A DNA stretch of 64,000 nt. Source: Leptospira broomii serovar Hurstbridge str. 5399. Its GTDB lineage: Bacteria > Spirochaetota > Leptospiria > Leptospirales > Leptospiraceae. Location of the stretch: contig NZ_AHMO02000008.1 of the NCBI RefSeq assembly GCF_000243715.2, positions 483,001-547,000 on the forward strand, in the 5' to 3' direction. Position numbers and translations under genes: made by a program. Under the pieces are notes generated by a model. It was not told the DNA's origin. It saw only the letters and a program-made list of their open reading frames with translations, and did no database searches. Numbering within the stretch: the first letter of the stretch is position 1; each line of letters opens with the position of its first letter. Positions 27,269 through 36,744 of this stretch are shown here, piece by piece.

Positions 27269-27862
27269 ATGATTCCGGAAACGACCAATGAGCAGATCAA
27301 ATATTTCACGAGAATCGTTCCGGAAGAAATTACCGTTACTCGTTGGGAACATAGCTTGCGCGTGGCCGAGATTGCCAAAGAGCTGGCAAGCTATCATGCG
27401 CCCGATCAAACTGCCCAGGCGTTCTTAGCCGGAGTCGTGCATGATATCACCAAGCAGAAAACCAAGGAATTTCATCTTTCGATTTTTAAGGAAGCGAACG
27501 ATCTCGAATCGGCCGGTTTACCCGAGGCTGCATGGCACTCCCGCTCCGCCTATCATTATCTGAAAAGAAAGTACGGCTTATTAAACGAATCCGTTTTAGG
27601 CGCCGTAAAACATCATACATTAGGCGGGGAAGCTCTAAGCGTTCTGGAATGCATCCTTTACGCTGCCGACTTTTTGGGATCCGAGTTTGCGGAACGCCAG
27701 AAAGAATATGCAGATTGGCGCGAAGAAGCCCGGAAGAACCTTTACACAGGAGTTTTAAACAAAGCCTTTCACACGATTTCCGATCTGCTGGAAAACAGGC
27801 GAGAGATTCATCCTCGAACGATCGGCATGTATCACGCCGCTTTAAGAAAATTAACCAATTGA
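27269..27862 (+). CDS. yqeK: HD-domain hydrolase YqeK (symmetrical Ap4A hydrolase type)
   Basis: A 197-residue HD-superfamily protein. Metal ligands appear in HSLRVAEIAKEL, GVVHDITKQK (HD pair), AWHSRSAYHY and KHHTLGG...CILYAADFLGSE. YqeK enzymes cleave diadenosine tetraphosphate to two ADP and are commonly next to nadD, as here (start directly after the nadD stop). The symbol follows B. subtilis usage. Confidence 0.9.
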   Translation: MIPETTNEQIKYFTRIVPEEITVTRWEHSLRVAEIAKELASYHAPDQTAQAFLAGVVHDITKQKTKEFHLSIFKEANDLESAGLPEAAWHSRSAYHYLKRKYGLLNESVLGAVKHHTLGGEALSVLECILYAADFLGSEFAERQKEYADWREEARKNLYTGVLNKAFHTISDLLENRREIHPRTIGMYHAALRKLTN

Positions 27863-27904
27863 CATCCGAGTTTTTAAGATCGAAATGGAACCGAGGCTGA
27901 GTGT

Positions 27905-29053
27905 TTGGGTCCGTCTAAATCGTCGAAACCGCTTTTTTTTCTTCCTATTTGGATTGGTGTCGGTATTCTTTCTATCGTCGTTCTATTCTTTATATTCAAA
28001 AATATACGCAGAACCGGGCTGGATGAAAAAATAAGTTCGGGTAAACCGATTCATATTTTAGTCCATGCGGTCGGCGAAGATGATACTTACGAATTCGGCG
28101 TGTTGGCGACGTTATTTCCCTCTCAAGAAAGAACGGCTCTTTTTTTCATTCACCCCATTACTACCTTCGACGATCCGGAAGATAGTTTGGAACAATTAAA
28201 ATCAAAAGCGCCTTCGGCCGTGGCGAATGCCGTAGAGGAAATTTTAGGATCCAAACCTCAGTATAAAATTACCGTAAAAGCTTCCGCATTCATTCGTCTC
28301 GTAGATATGCTCGGAGGATTGTCGATTTACACCGATAATCGGACGGCGGAAAGTTCGCCCACTTATATAAGAACACCCGGGGTATACACTTATTCCGGGG
28401 AAGATTCGTATGATTACGTTTCTTTTATGAAGAAAAAGGAGACTCTGGATTATTTAGATAGGATTAGTCGTCAAGAGAGTGCGGTTCTTACCCTTTACGA
28501 AACTCTTTATGAAAATCGGGAATTCCTAAACGCAGGCTGGTCGGAATACGCGTATTCGCTTCTGGATACCGACTTTTCCAAGGACGACTTCTATTCTCTT
28601 TTAAAATTTCTAATATCCCATAGAATTTCCTTCGGCGTTACGGAACTTCCCGGAGAACCGTCTCTGGATCCGAAATCGAAACGGCTGTATTTGAAAGCCG
28701 ACCTAGGAAGATGTACGGCGGCGTTCCGGAAATTTCAGAAAGACGTTTCTTCCGAAATTTTTACCGACGGAGAATTCGCCAGAACTGAGGTCCTGAACGG
28801 AACTGACGTCGCCGGACTCGCGAAAGATGTTCGTGGAATCTTAGCGGATAAGAGAATCAAGGTGCTTGCGGCGGACAACGCATGGAGTAAGGACGTAGAA
28901 AAAACCGTCATCTTAGATCGCTCCGGAAACACTGCGGTATCGGACAAGATTTCGACTGTCCTTGAAAAAGCCAAAGTATATCACGTTTTACGTAAAGATC
29001 TCGGTCTTGACGCCACAGTCCTGTTAGGCTCCGACATAGAGCCAAAGAAATAA
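27905..29053 (+). CDS. LCP-like membrane protein with LytR C-terminal domain
   Basis: A 382-residue protein with one N-terminal transmembrane helix ([21 protein letters not shown]), an LCP-like domain (about 45-250) and a LytR_C domain (about 280-375, starting [21 protein letters not shown]). The LCP fold elements [13 protein letters not shown] are present, but the catalytic Arg/Asp motifs of true LCP phosphotransferases (RSDT and IPRDT) are not: the matching places read GEDDTYEFG and FIHPITTF. It may therefore be a non-catalytic relative. It starts with TTG 27905 and lies between yqeK and rsfS, a conserved spirochaete order. Confidence 0.82.
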   Translation: MGPSKSSKPLFFLPIWIGVGILSIVVLFFIFKNIRRTGLDEKISSGKPIHILVHAVGEDDTYEFGVLATLFPSQERTALFFIHPITTFDDPEDSLEQLKSKAPSAVANAVEEILGSKPQYKITVKASAFIRLVDMLGGLSIYTDNRTAESSPTYIRTPGVYTYSGEDSYDYVSFMKKKETLDYLDRISRQESAVLTLYETLYENREFLNAGWSEYAYSLLDTDFSKDDFYSLLKFLISHRISFGVTELPGEPSLDPKSKRLYLKADLGRCTAAFRKFQKDVSSEIFTDGEFARTEVLNGTDVAGLAKDVRGILADKRIKVLAADNAWSKDVEKTVILDRSGNTAVSDKISTVLEKAKVYHVLRKDLGLDATVLLGSDIEPKK

Positions 29054-29056
29054 TAT

Positions 29057-29434
29057 ATGACCCCCGCTTCAAAAAACGCCCCAAAAGAAACTTTAGAGAT
29101 CCTCAAAACCGTTTATAAAATAATGAAAGACAAAAAATGCGAAGAGATCGCGGTACTAAATTTAGAATCCGTTAATTCGTATTTAAGTTATTTTTTGATT
29201 TGCACGGTAAACTCCTCCGTTCAAGCCAATGCAGTAGCGAGAGAAATTAAAAAAGCATTAAAAAGTTTTAAACTTCCTCACAAAGAAACCGACAAAACCG
29301 GAGCCTCATCTTCCTCCGGCTGGACGCTCATCGACTACGGTGAATTTATCGTCCATATTATGACTCCGGAAAAAAGGGAATTCTATAACTTGGATCGACT
29401 CTGGCGAGACGCCGAACGGATCGAATTAGAATAG
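29057..29434 (+). CDS. rsfS: Ribosomal silencing factor RsfS
   Basis: A 125-residue protein that binds L14 and blocks subunit joining when nutrients are low. Typical parts are [22 protein letters not shown], the [28 protein letters not shown] core and the [15 protein letters not shown] end. It is three bases after the LCP gene and closes the obg operon. Confidence 0.95.
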   Translation: MTPASKNAPKETLEILKTVYKIMKDKKCEEIAVLNLESVNSYLSYFLICTVNSSVQANAVAREIKKALKSFKLPHKETDKTGASSSSGWTLIDYGEFIVHIMTPEKREFYNLDRLWRDAERIELE

Positions 29435-29475
29435 AAATTTCTTCGATCCGATCCGATTTTTCGGACTCGCAAGAT

Positions 29476-31554
29476 CTAATTCAATTTTTCCCGCAGAGAA
29501 ATCCAGTCCGACACAGGCAAATCGCATTGGAATCCTTGGCAGTAGTACGCCTTTACGCTTCCGCCGGAAACACGATTTCTTAATAAAAGGATTTTTTCTC
29601 CGACTTCTTCCGCTTCCTTATCGGTAGCCCAAGCGAATACCGTTTCGGGTAAAAACATAGCTCCGATTCCTTGCCATACGGGAAATAAATCCTCCTGGGT
29701 CGAGTACACGACCGCCAATTCTTTTGAGGCGGAATTTTTAAGCCAATACGCGGAAAGCATATAGGGATAATTCATCGGATGCGTTTCCAATTCCACTTTA
29801 AAATAAGAGAATATAGCATCCGCAAAATCGGAGTATTTATCCGATTCGACTCCCAATCTAGAGAGAATCGTAAACGCGAAGGCAAACGAACTATTTGCCG
29901 AAGGTTCCACTCCGTCGTAACCGTCCACATTTCTTCGTAACAGATCGTCCGCGTCCGAGCCGGTATCGAAAAATACTCCGGCAGGAGAGCGAAATAATCT
30001 CACTGCGTCTTCGGCATATCGAATAGCGAGAGTCAAATAGCGAATTCCTTTTCCCGCCTGGAATAACCAAAGAGACGCTAAAATAAATTCGGCATAATCT
30101 CCGCTGTAAGCGAGAAACCTAGCCTCCCCGTCCCTAAATCGTCTCAATAATCGTCCGTCTTCCCGAACTAAATTATTTTCAATAAATCGAAACGTCTCTT
30201 CGGCCAGCCGTAATAATTCCCCGTCGCCGAATGCCATTGCGGCTTTCGTCGCAGCCTTTACGTATAAACAATTCCAAGAAAGTAAAACCTTATCGTCGCG
30301 TAACGGCCGAATTCGATCCGATCTGCGTGCTAACAATTTTTTCCGATTTCGATCTACGATTTCGATCAGTTCTTCCTGTTCTAATCCGTGCAATCTTGCA
30401 AAATTCGTCCGAAAGCTCTCGTGTAAAATATTACTTCCTTCGAAATTTCCGATCTCCGTAACGTTCCAAAATTCCTCTAAGAGAATCGCATCGGAACCGC
30501 ATACCTCGTGAAATTCATTTCTTTTCCAGAGATAAAACAAACCCTCTTCGCCTTCCGAATCCGCATCTTCGGCGCTGGCAATTCCGCCGCCCTGCAATCT
30601 CATATCTCGGGAAAGATATTCCAGTACGTCGTAAGCCGCTTCCTTATATTTTACGTGGCCTGTAGTTTGAAAACATTCGACCAACGCTTCCAAAAATAAG
30701 GAATTATCGTAGAGCATTTTCTCGAAGTGCGGAACCAGCCATTTATGATCGGTGGAATATCTACTAATTCCGCCCCCGATTTGATCGTAAATTCCGCCTT
30801 TCCTCATTGCGACAAGAGTTTCTTCCACCATTTCTAAAGCCTTAGGTTCTCCAGTGGATTTATAAAATCGTAATAGAAAAAATAGCCCCATGCTAGGAGG
30901 AAATTTATTCGTAACATTCGATTTGAAGCCTGCGAATTCGGGATCATAAAATCGATCATACATTCCGAATGCGTTTTCAAAAACCTTTTTGGAAGGCAAC
31001 TGAAAGGCGCTTTGTTCGTTTAACGCTTTAGATTCTTCGGATTCTTTTAGATATTGGGTAAGCTCTTCTGAAGCATCTATTAGCTCTCCTTTTTTCTCTT
31101 TCCAAAGATTTGCTAAAATATTCAAAACTTCCACGAAGCTTTTGCGACCGTATTTAGCGACCGGCGGGAAATAAGTCCCTCCGGTAATCGGCTTCCCTTC
31201 CGAAGTCAAAAACATATTCAAGGGCCAGCCGCCTTGCTGATTCATCGCATGCAAAGCATCCATGTAAATGCGGTCCACGTCCGGTCTTTCTTCTCGATCG
31301 ACCTTAATGGAAACGAAATATTGATTTAAGACCGCCGCGGTGGCCTCGTCTTCAAACGATTCCTTCTCCATTACGTGACACCAATGACACGTTGCGTATC
31401 CTATCGAGAGGAAAATCATTTTATCTTCCTCTTTTGCTTTAAGAAAAGCGTCCTTCCCCCAAGGAAACCAGTCGACCGGGTTCATTGCATGCTGAAGTAG
31501 ATACGGACTCTTTTCGGACGCGAGTCGGTTTTGTTTCTTTGGAGTTGTGTCCAT
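29476..31554 (-). CDS. Thioredoxin-domain/DUF255 protein (YyaL, SPATA20-like)
   Basis: A 692-residue protein: N-terminal thioredoxin-like domain with the CxxC motif in [17 protein letters not shown], then a six-hairpin glycosidase-like (N-acylglucosamine-2-epimerase-fold) region. The start [25 protein letters not shown] and [11 protein letters not shown] are strongly conserved. The biochemical role is not established. No signal peptide. Its start region overlaps nothing on this strand; the divergent tolC-like gene starts 69 bases away. Confidence 0.93.
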   Translation of the reverse strand: MDTTPKKQNRLASEKSPYLLQHAMNPVDWFPWGKDAFLKAKEEDKMIFLSIGYATCHWCHVMEKESFEDEATAAVLNQYFVSIKVDREERPDVDRIYMDALHAMNQQGGWPLNMFLTSEGKPITGGTYFPPVAKYGRKSFVEVLNILANLWKEKKGELIDASEELTQYLKESEESKALNEQSAFQLPSKKVFENAFGMYDRFYDPEFAGFKSNVTNKFPPSMGLFFLLRFYKSTGEPKALEMVEETLVAMRKGGIYDQIGGGISRYSTDHKWLVPHFEKMLYDNSLFLEALVECFQTTGHVKYKEAAYDVLEYLSRDMRLQGGGIASAEDADSEGEEGLFYLWKRNEFHEVCGSDAILLEEFWNVTEIGNFEGSNILHESFRTNFARLHGLEQEELIEIVDRNRKKLLARRSDRIRPLRDDKVLLSWNCLYVKAATKAAMAFGDGELLRLAEETFRFIENNLVREDGRLLRRFRDGEARFLAYSGDYAEFILASLWLFQAGKGIRYLTLAIRYAEDAVRLFRSPAGVFFDTGSDADDLLRRNVDGYDGVEPSANSSFAFAFTILSRLGVESDKYSDFADAIFSYFKVELETHPMNYPYMLSAYWLKNSASKELAVVYSTQEDLFPVWQGIGAMFLPETVFAWATDKEAEEVGEKILLLRNRVSGGSVKAYYCQGFQCDLPVSDWISLREKLN

Positions 31555-31622
31555 TTATTTCCGCTGTATTAGACTTTTCTCTCAATGTTTTCGATTTGGC
31601 AAATTCTTCCGAGCCTAAAACC

Positions 31623-33275
31623 ATGCTCCGTAGGAAGATTACCGAACTTATGCAAAGGCCCTTAGTCGTTCCTTTTTTAAGGAAAATCTATCTCCGGCTA
31701 TTTTTGGCTGGAGCACTGACTTTGCCTAGTTCTATTTTTGCACAACAATCGGAATCACTTGTTGAGAATAAACCCGTATTCCATTTATCGTTAAAAGACG
31801 CGGTCAATTACGTCCTTGCAAATAATATTACCGTTAAAAACGCTAAAATGGAATATATTAAAGCGGACTCCGCGGACTTAAAAAATCAGTCTCAGTTTGC
31901 TTGGACACTTGTAGGTTCTTTCGCTACAACTAAAACCGGATTGCCTTCCAACCGAAACAACATTATTTCTGGAACGAAAATCTCGAACGATAGAATGGCG
32001 ATCGGGATTCAAAAGCAATTCGAGACCCAAACATATTTTACTCTCGAAGTCAGCAATACTCGCTTCGATACTAACGCCTTGGAATCTCCAGCTTCGGCGG
32101 CTCCGTTAGGAGCCTTGGGTCCTTTACTCGCAGCGCCTCCCCAATATACGAGCGCACTGACTGCAACCCTCAGCCAGGAACTTTTAAAATATAGTTTCGG
32201 AAGAACCGAGAAAGATCGTCAAAAGGTTTTAAAACAAAATGTCATCATCCAACGAGACAGTCTCATTGACACTTTGGCTCAGCTTGTGGTTAAAACTCTA
32301 GTCGATTATTGGAGCTTAAGCGTTTACGATTCCCAAGTGTCTACATTCGAGAGACTAGAGAAAAATACGAGAACCATTCGCGATATTACTGCCCGGAAAG
32401 CGGGTTTGGGACTTTCCGAATCATTTGAGTTAAACCAATGGAATTCTGCGCTATCCCAGACCCAAAATAGCTTAGAGAGTGCCAGACTAGCGAGAAACGA
32501 TGCCGAAAGGAACCTAGTTCGTGTCCTCAATGCCGACCCTTCTTCTAAAATTGCGGGAATTACGGATTTGCATGAACAAATTCCCGATAATATGGATCCG
32601 GAAAAAGATTATCAGTACGCACTTAAAAACCGGATCGATCTTAAGAATTTAAGAAGACAGAAGGAAGTTGCGGACATTCAGCTTCGGATCAAAGAAGCGG
32701 AGGATATGCCTTCCTTGAAAATTAGCGGAAGTTATTCCACGAAAGGGCAAACTTTTTTAAATCCGCAGACGAACTTCGTAAACCCTGAAACCGGAATCAT
32801 GTCCTTTAAATACCCTGAAATGAACGCAGGATTCACTCTTTCCTATCCTCTATTCGATGTGGGGGTTAAAACGGATATTCGAGATGCGAAAGCCCAAATC
32901 GAGATACTTGTAAAACAGGAAGAGGAATTAAAGAAGCAAATTCGAGAGGATCTGGATAATCGATACGCTTCGATCATGGCCGGCCGGGAATTATTGGACT
33001 CGGCGACTCGGCGAAGAGACGAAGCCGAAAAATATTATAAGGGCGTTCAACAACGCTATAGCCAAGGACGATTTACTGCGGTAGTGGTAAAATTAGCGTT
33101 GGATAACCTGATTCAATCCGAGCTTTTAGTGGCCCAGGCAAAGATTAATTTCAACGTGGATCTCATTCGCTACGATTTAGCCAAAAATTACGTTTTCGAA
33201 AAATTCGGCGTGGATGTAGCCAAGTTAATCGACGAACTTTCCAAACTCGACCTAGAAAACGACAAAACCAAGTAA
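31623..33275 (+). CDS. TolC family outer-membrane efflux protein
   Basis: A 550-residue outer-membrane channel component. After a signal peptide (LRLFLAGALTLPSSIFAQQ) come two OEP repeats with long coiled-coil helices; for example the FELNQWNSALSQTQNSLESAR and DIRDAKAQIEILVKQEEELKKQ regions. It would dock with an inner-membrane pump to export drugs or proteins, but no pump or adaptor gene is adjacent. The frame is open to 31485; ATG 31623 gives a proper signal peptide, with no strong ribosome site. Followed by the convergent peroxidase-like gene. Confidence 0.88.
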   Translation: MLRRKITELMQRPLVVPFLRKIYLRLFLAGALTLPSSIFAQQSESLVENKPVFHLSLKDAVNYVLANNITVKNAKMEYIKADSADLKNQSQFAWTLVGSFATTKTGLPSNRNNIISGTKISNDRMAIGIQKQFETQTYFTLEVSNTRFDTNALESPASAAPLGALGPLLAAPPQYTSALTATLSQELLKYSFGRTEKDRQKVLKQNVIIQRDSLIDTLAQLVVKTLVDYWSLSVYDSQVSTFERLEKNTRTIRDITARKAGLGLSESFELNQWNSALSQTQNSLESARLARNDAERNLVRVLNADPSSKIAGITDLHEQIPDNMDPEKDYQYALKNRIDLKNLRRQKEVADIQLRIKEAEDMPSLKISGSYSTKGQTFLNPQTNFVNPETGIMSFKYPEMNAGFTLSYPLFDVGVKTDIRDAKAQIEILVKQEEELKKQIREDLDNRYASIMAGRELLDSATRRRDEAEKYYKGVQQRYSQGRFTAVVVKLALDNLIQSELLVAQAKINFNVDLIRYDLAKNYVFEKFGVDVAKLIDELSKLDLENDKTK

Positions 33276-33331
33276 AATCCGAAACAACGCTCTTGCCTTC
33301 GGAAAATCTTCTTACAAAACGTTTTTATATA

Positions 33332-34273
33332 TTAAGCTTTAGGAATATTCGGAATCTCGAGAGGAATCGGTTCCCCTTCCAAGGATCTTAGAAATTCTAT
33401 GAGATCCCTTTTTTCTTCTTCCGAAAGACGAGAGGGTTTTAAGAGTGGATCGAATAAAGCATTTGCGTGTCCACCGTCCGCAAAATGATTCACGGTTTCC
33501 TCGATAGAATCGAATTGACCGTTATGCATAAATGTCTTTCTACGAGTCACGTCTCGCAACGAGGGAGTACGAACTTTATCCTTAACACCGGGCAACCCCG
33601 TCGTATGCATTTCCGAATCCGAAAAGTTCGGACCTTGGTGACACTGCACGCATTTTGCTTTATTTTGAAAAACGTCCCATCCTCGTTTTTGTGCGGGAGT
33701 CAATGCGGCTTCCTCCCCCATTACAAATCGATCAAAATTTGAATTTCTACTCAGGATAGTCCGCTGAAACGCGGAGAGTGCAAAAACGATCTTATCGACC
33801 GTAATCTCGGAACTTCCAAAAGCCTTATTAAACATCTCTTTATATTCTGGAACGGCAGAAAGCCTTTGTAGGATCGTCTTTTCGTTTTTCGACATTATAT
33901 CGAAGTAAACCCTTTCCTTGACCACGTTTTCCAAATCCCTTGTCTCCGGGTCTTTGAACACGTCCTTGTATAAGGCTACGTTAGTCAGAGTTTTACCGAT
34001 ATTATTATGAATCTTATTTCTCGGGGCACCGCTTGTTTGAAATTCGAAGTTTCGAAATGTTGCACAACTATAATCTTGCTTTAAAGACAATCTCTTATCG
34101 AAATAAAGCATTTTGCCCAACTCGACCTTATCTTTATTATAAGGATTATTACTGGGATGAATTACGTTTTTTACCACGAATGCTTCTAGTTCGGAAATCG
34201 GCTTACGCTCTTTGCAGGACCCGATAAAAAGCGTCGCAAGTAAAAGGGAGAAAATTATTAAAAATCGATTCAT
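33332..34273 (-). CDS. Cytochrome-c peroxidase/MauG-like lipoprotein with degenerate first haem site
   Basis: A 313-residue exported protein with lipobox FIGSC20. The C-terminal half has a normal haem motif CVQCH (C208-H212) and the family segment FMHNGQFDSIEETVNHFADGG with the conserved Met. The N-terminal haem motif, expected as SCxxCH, reads SCATFRN (C70, F73, R74), so the second Cys and the His ligand are lost, and the usual FWDGR segment after it is also changed. The frame is otherwise intact. In dihaem peroxidases the N-terminal haem is the peroxide site, so peroxidase activity is doubtful. A 7-1-7 inverted repeat of Fur/PerR type is 55 bases upstream. Confidence 0.85.
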   Translation of the reverse strand: MNRFLIIFSLLLATLFIGSCKERKPISELEAFVVKNVIHPSNNPYNKDKVELGKMLYFDKRLSLKQDYSCATFRNFEFQTSGAPRNKIHNNIGKTLTNVALYKDVFKDPETRDLENVVKERVYFDIMSKNEKTILQRLSAVPEYKEMFNKAFGSSEITVDKIVFALSAFQRTILSRNSNFDRFVMGEEAALTPAQKRGWDVFQNKAKCVQCHQGPNFSDSEMHTTGLPGVKDKVRTPSLRDVTRRKTFMHNGQFDSIEETVNHFADGGHANALFDPLLKPSRLSEEEKRDLIEFLRSLEGEPIPLEIPNIPKA

Positions 34274-34327
34274 GTCGGGCCCCCTATATCCAGCTTTCGG
34301 AAAATTCGGCGAATGTCAATCTCCTAT

Positions 34328-34342
34328 TTAGAATAATTCTAA
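34328..34342. promoter_or_regulatory. 7-1-7 inverted repeat, Fur/PerR-type box
   Basis: TTAGAAT-A-ATTCTAA, perfect symmetry, 55 bases before the peroxidase-like gene. The form matches the TTATAATnATTATAA architecture of PerR boxes. PerR is known to control peroxidase genes in Leptospira; whether it binds this site is inference. Confidence 0.6.
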
Positions 34343-34384
34343 CATCATTACTTAAAGGGAAAATCTTATTAAGCGACTCCTCTT

Positions 34385-34410
34385 TGTCACAAAATGAATG
34401 AAACGTCGTC
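34385..34410 (+). promoter_or_regulatory. ECF41-type promoter of the oxidoreductase-sigma operon
   Basis: TGTCACA (34385-34391) is followed by CGTC at 34404 and again at 34407 (spacers 12 and 15). TGTCACA in the -35 and CGTC in the -10 region is the published ECF41 target motif. It lies 23 bases before the oxidoreductase start, whose operon encodes an ECF41 factor. Confidence 0.65.
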
Positions 34411-34432
34411 CTTCCTTATAAGGAGCTTTATA

Positions 34433-35620
34433 ATGGAAAAGAAAACAGTCGTTATCGTCGGCGGTGGATATGCAGGTATCATAGCGGCAAATCGTTTAGC
34501 GAGAAAAAATTCTTCGTTACGAATCATTCTTGCTACTGCAAATGATTTCTTTATAGAAAAAATAAGAAATCATCAAGTAATTGCAGGAACAAAATCCAAG
34601 TCCTATCAGATTCGAAATCTTCTTCATAAAAAAGTGGAACTTAAAGTCGGTATCGTAGATCGCATATTGCCCTCGGAAAAGCAAATCCGTTTTCAAGATA
34701 AAGAGGAACTCTCTTATGATTTTCTCGGATACACTGTCGGAATGAAGCCTGCACAAATCAAAGGGATGCCCGAGACGATTTTATCGGTCGCAAACTCAAA
34801 CGATTGTCTAAAAATTAACTCTGCTCTTATGCAATCTTCCCGCCGAAAGATCACGGTCTTAGGAGGAGGATTAACCGGAATCGAAACCGCAACCGAACTG
34901 GCGGAACGGTTTCCGAATTCAAAAATTACTCTATTGGATTCGGGAGCGATCGGTAAAAATTTCAATTCGGAAGCGATCGAATACATGCTCCAAGTCTTAA
35001 AGCGGCTCGGAGTGACCGTTTTGCAAAACAAACGAGCCTCAAATATTTCGGCGGATTCGATTTTGACCGAAGACGGGGATAAAATTCCCCACGATTATTG
35101 CCTACTTTCAGCGGGATTAATCGCTTCCGACCTAGGCAAAAATTCGGGACTCAAGGTAAATTCCGTCGATCAGGTCATAGTCGATAGTACGCTTCAATGC
35201 GGAAATTATCCTTCGATATTGGGAGCGGGTGACGGTATCAAAATAATGGAAGAAGAATATTCTCCATTAAGAATGTCTTGTGCGACCGCCTTGCCGATGG
35301 GAATCTACTTAGCGGAAAGGATTTCCTATTTGACTGGAAATCCGAGCGAGATCGGTCAAAATCCCTTTTCAATGGGATATGTGATCCGCTGTGTGAGTCT
35401 AGGCAGAAGAGCAGGATTGATCCAGACCTTAAATCGGGACGACTCCCCAAGCAAAAAAATTCGGACGGGAAGAATCGGCGCAATAATCAAAGAATTGATT
35501 TGCAGATTCACGATTCTATCCTTAAAAGCTGAGAAATACTTCGACTTTTATGCTTGGCCAACGGCAAAGAAAATCGAAACCCTAGACACCGGCAAAATGA
35601 AGACGGCTACGGAAAGTTAA
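34433..35620 (+). CDS. FAD-dependent NAD(P)H oxidoreductase (NDH-2-like)
   Basis: A 395-residue flavoprotein with two Rossmann motifs: FAD at VVIVGGGYAGIIAANRL (N-terminus) and NAD(P) at TVLGGGLTGIETATELAERF (about 140-160), then GAGDGIKI with the FAD-ribityl Asp. The layout is that of type II NADH dehydrogenases and FAD oxidoreductases. ATG 34433 has AAGGAG eight bases upstream; the longer frame from 34394 would run through the promoter. It stops directly before the ECF41 sigma gene. Oxidoreductases of this kind are among the known partners of ECF41 factors, so it is probably the target gene. Confidence 0.9.
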   Translation: MEKKTVVIVGGGYAGIIAANRLARKNSSLRIILATANDFFIEKIRNHQVIAGTKSKSYQIRNLLHKKVELKVGIVDRILPSEKQIRFQDKEELSYDFLGYTVGMKPAQIKGMPETILSVANSNDCLKINSALMQSSRRKITVLGGGLTGIETATELAERFPNSKITLLDSGAIGKNFNSEAIEYMLQVLKRLGVTVLQNKRASNISADSILTEDGDKIPHDYCLLSAGLIASDLGKNSGLKVNSVDQVIVDSTLQCGNYPSILGAGDGIKIMEEEYSPLRMSCATALPMGIYLAERISYLTGNPSEIGQNPFSMGYVIRCVSLGRRAGLIQTLNRDDSPSKKIRTGRIGAIIKELICRFTILSLKAEKYFDFYAWPTAKKIETLDTGKMKTATES

Positions 35621-36610
35621 ATGGATCGACTGGGACAATTTCTCGAAAACAAAAAACTGGTCTTCGGCATCGCATATCGAATGACGGGAAGCGTTGTCGA
35701 AGCCGAAGACATAGTCCAGGAAACGTTTCTTCGTTGGGAAAAATCCAGTAAAACGAACGTAAAATCTCCGAAAGCTTTTCTTTCCACCATCGCGACTAGG
35801 CTATCTTTAGATAGCCTTCGTAAGTCCAAACGAAAAAGAGAAACATACATAGGCCCGTGGCTGCCGGAGCCTTTATCCCCTACTCCGTTGGATCAAGAAA
35901 TTCAGATGGATGAGGAAACGTTGGATTTGGCGTTTCTACATATATTAGAAAAACTGAATCCGATAGAGCGCGCAACATTTTTATTGCGGGAATCGTTCGA
36001 TTTAGATTATTCGATTATCGCCGAGGCCGTAGGCAAAACCCCCGAAAATTGCCGTCAGATTTTCAAGAGAGCTAAGGAAGCCCTAAAGTCGGATCGCAAA
36101 CGTTTCTCGACCGATCAGGAAACTAGAAGACTGCATTTGAGGAATTTTCTATTAGCTTCTTCCAAAAACGACCCGAATCAACTCATTCCATTCTTAAAGG
36201 AAGAAATCGTAATGTGGTCGGACGGAGGTGGAAAAGTCAATGCGGCTCGAATACCGATCATAGGGCGGGCGCGGGTCGCATCCTTCTTAAATCGAGTTCG
36301 CAGCAATCGGTTACGTAAAAATCTGCACTTCTATTTCTCTTTCGTAAACGGGGCAGAGACGATAGTCGGCTATGTCAACGGCAAACCGGTCTTTCTACAA
36401 AACTTTCTCATTGAATCGGACGGAATATGGCGGATCTATAGCGTGTTGAATCCTGACAAACTGGGCGTCTTTAAGGATAAGGAAAAGCTACTGAAGCAAG
36501 GTTCTCTGATTCCGATCGAATCGTTTTTATTGTTTCCGAATTCGCCTAAATCTTTACTTCCTAAATGGATTTCCCCTATCGCTAAATTAGTTCGATGGGC
36601 TATTTCCTAA
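35621..36610 (+). CDS. ECF41-type RNA polymerase sigma factor with C-terminal SnoaL-like domain
   Basis: A 329-residue sigma-70 family factor. Sigma2 is at residues 1-70 (AYRMTGSVVEAEDIVQETFLRW), then the ECF41-specific YIGPWLPEP linker (77-85), sigma4 (about 100-160) and a SnoaL/NTF2-like extension with the family motifs DGGGK (201-205) and NPDKL near the end. In ECF41 proteins this extension, not a separate anti-sigma, controls activity. The ATG follows the oxidoreductase stop with no gap. The promoter before that gene carries the ECF41 motif, which suggests autoregulation. The signal is unknown. Confidence 0.92.
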   Translation: MDRLGQFLENKKLVFGIAYRMTGSVVEAEDIVQETFLRWEKSSKTNVKSPKAFLSTIATRLSLDSLRKSKRKRETYIGPWLPEPLSPTPLDQEIQMDEETLDLAFLHILEKLNPIERATFLLRESFDLDYSIIAEAVGKTPENCRQIFKRAKEALKSDRKRFSTDQETRRLHLRNFLLASSKNDPNQLIPFLKEEIVMWSDGGGKVNAARIPIIGRARVASFLNRVRSNRLRKNLHFYFSFVNGAETIVGYVNGKPVFLQNFLIESDGIWRIYSVLNPDKLGVFKDKEKLLKQGSLIPIESFLLFPNSPKSLLPKWISPIAKLVRWAIS

Positions 36611-36744
36611 CTTTTCTTATTTACCCGATCGGAATTTAATTTCTTACTTCTTCCAAATTATCGTTAACATAGGATAACCGTGTTTATACCTCCGGAGATC
36701 GAAAACGTTGGACTATCAGCGGTAAACTGCTTTAGAATAAATGA

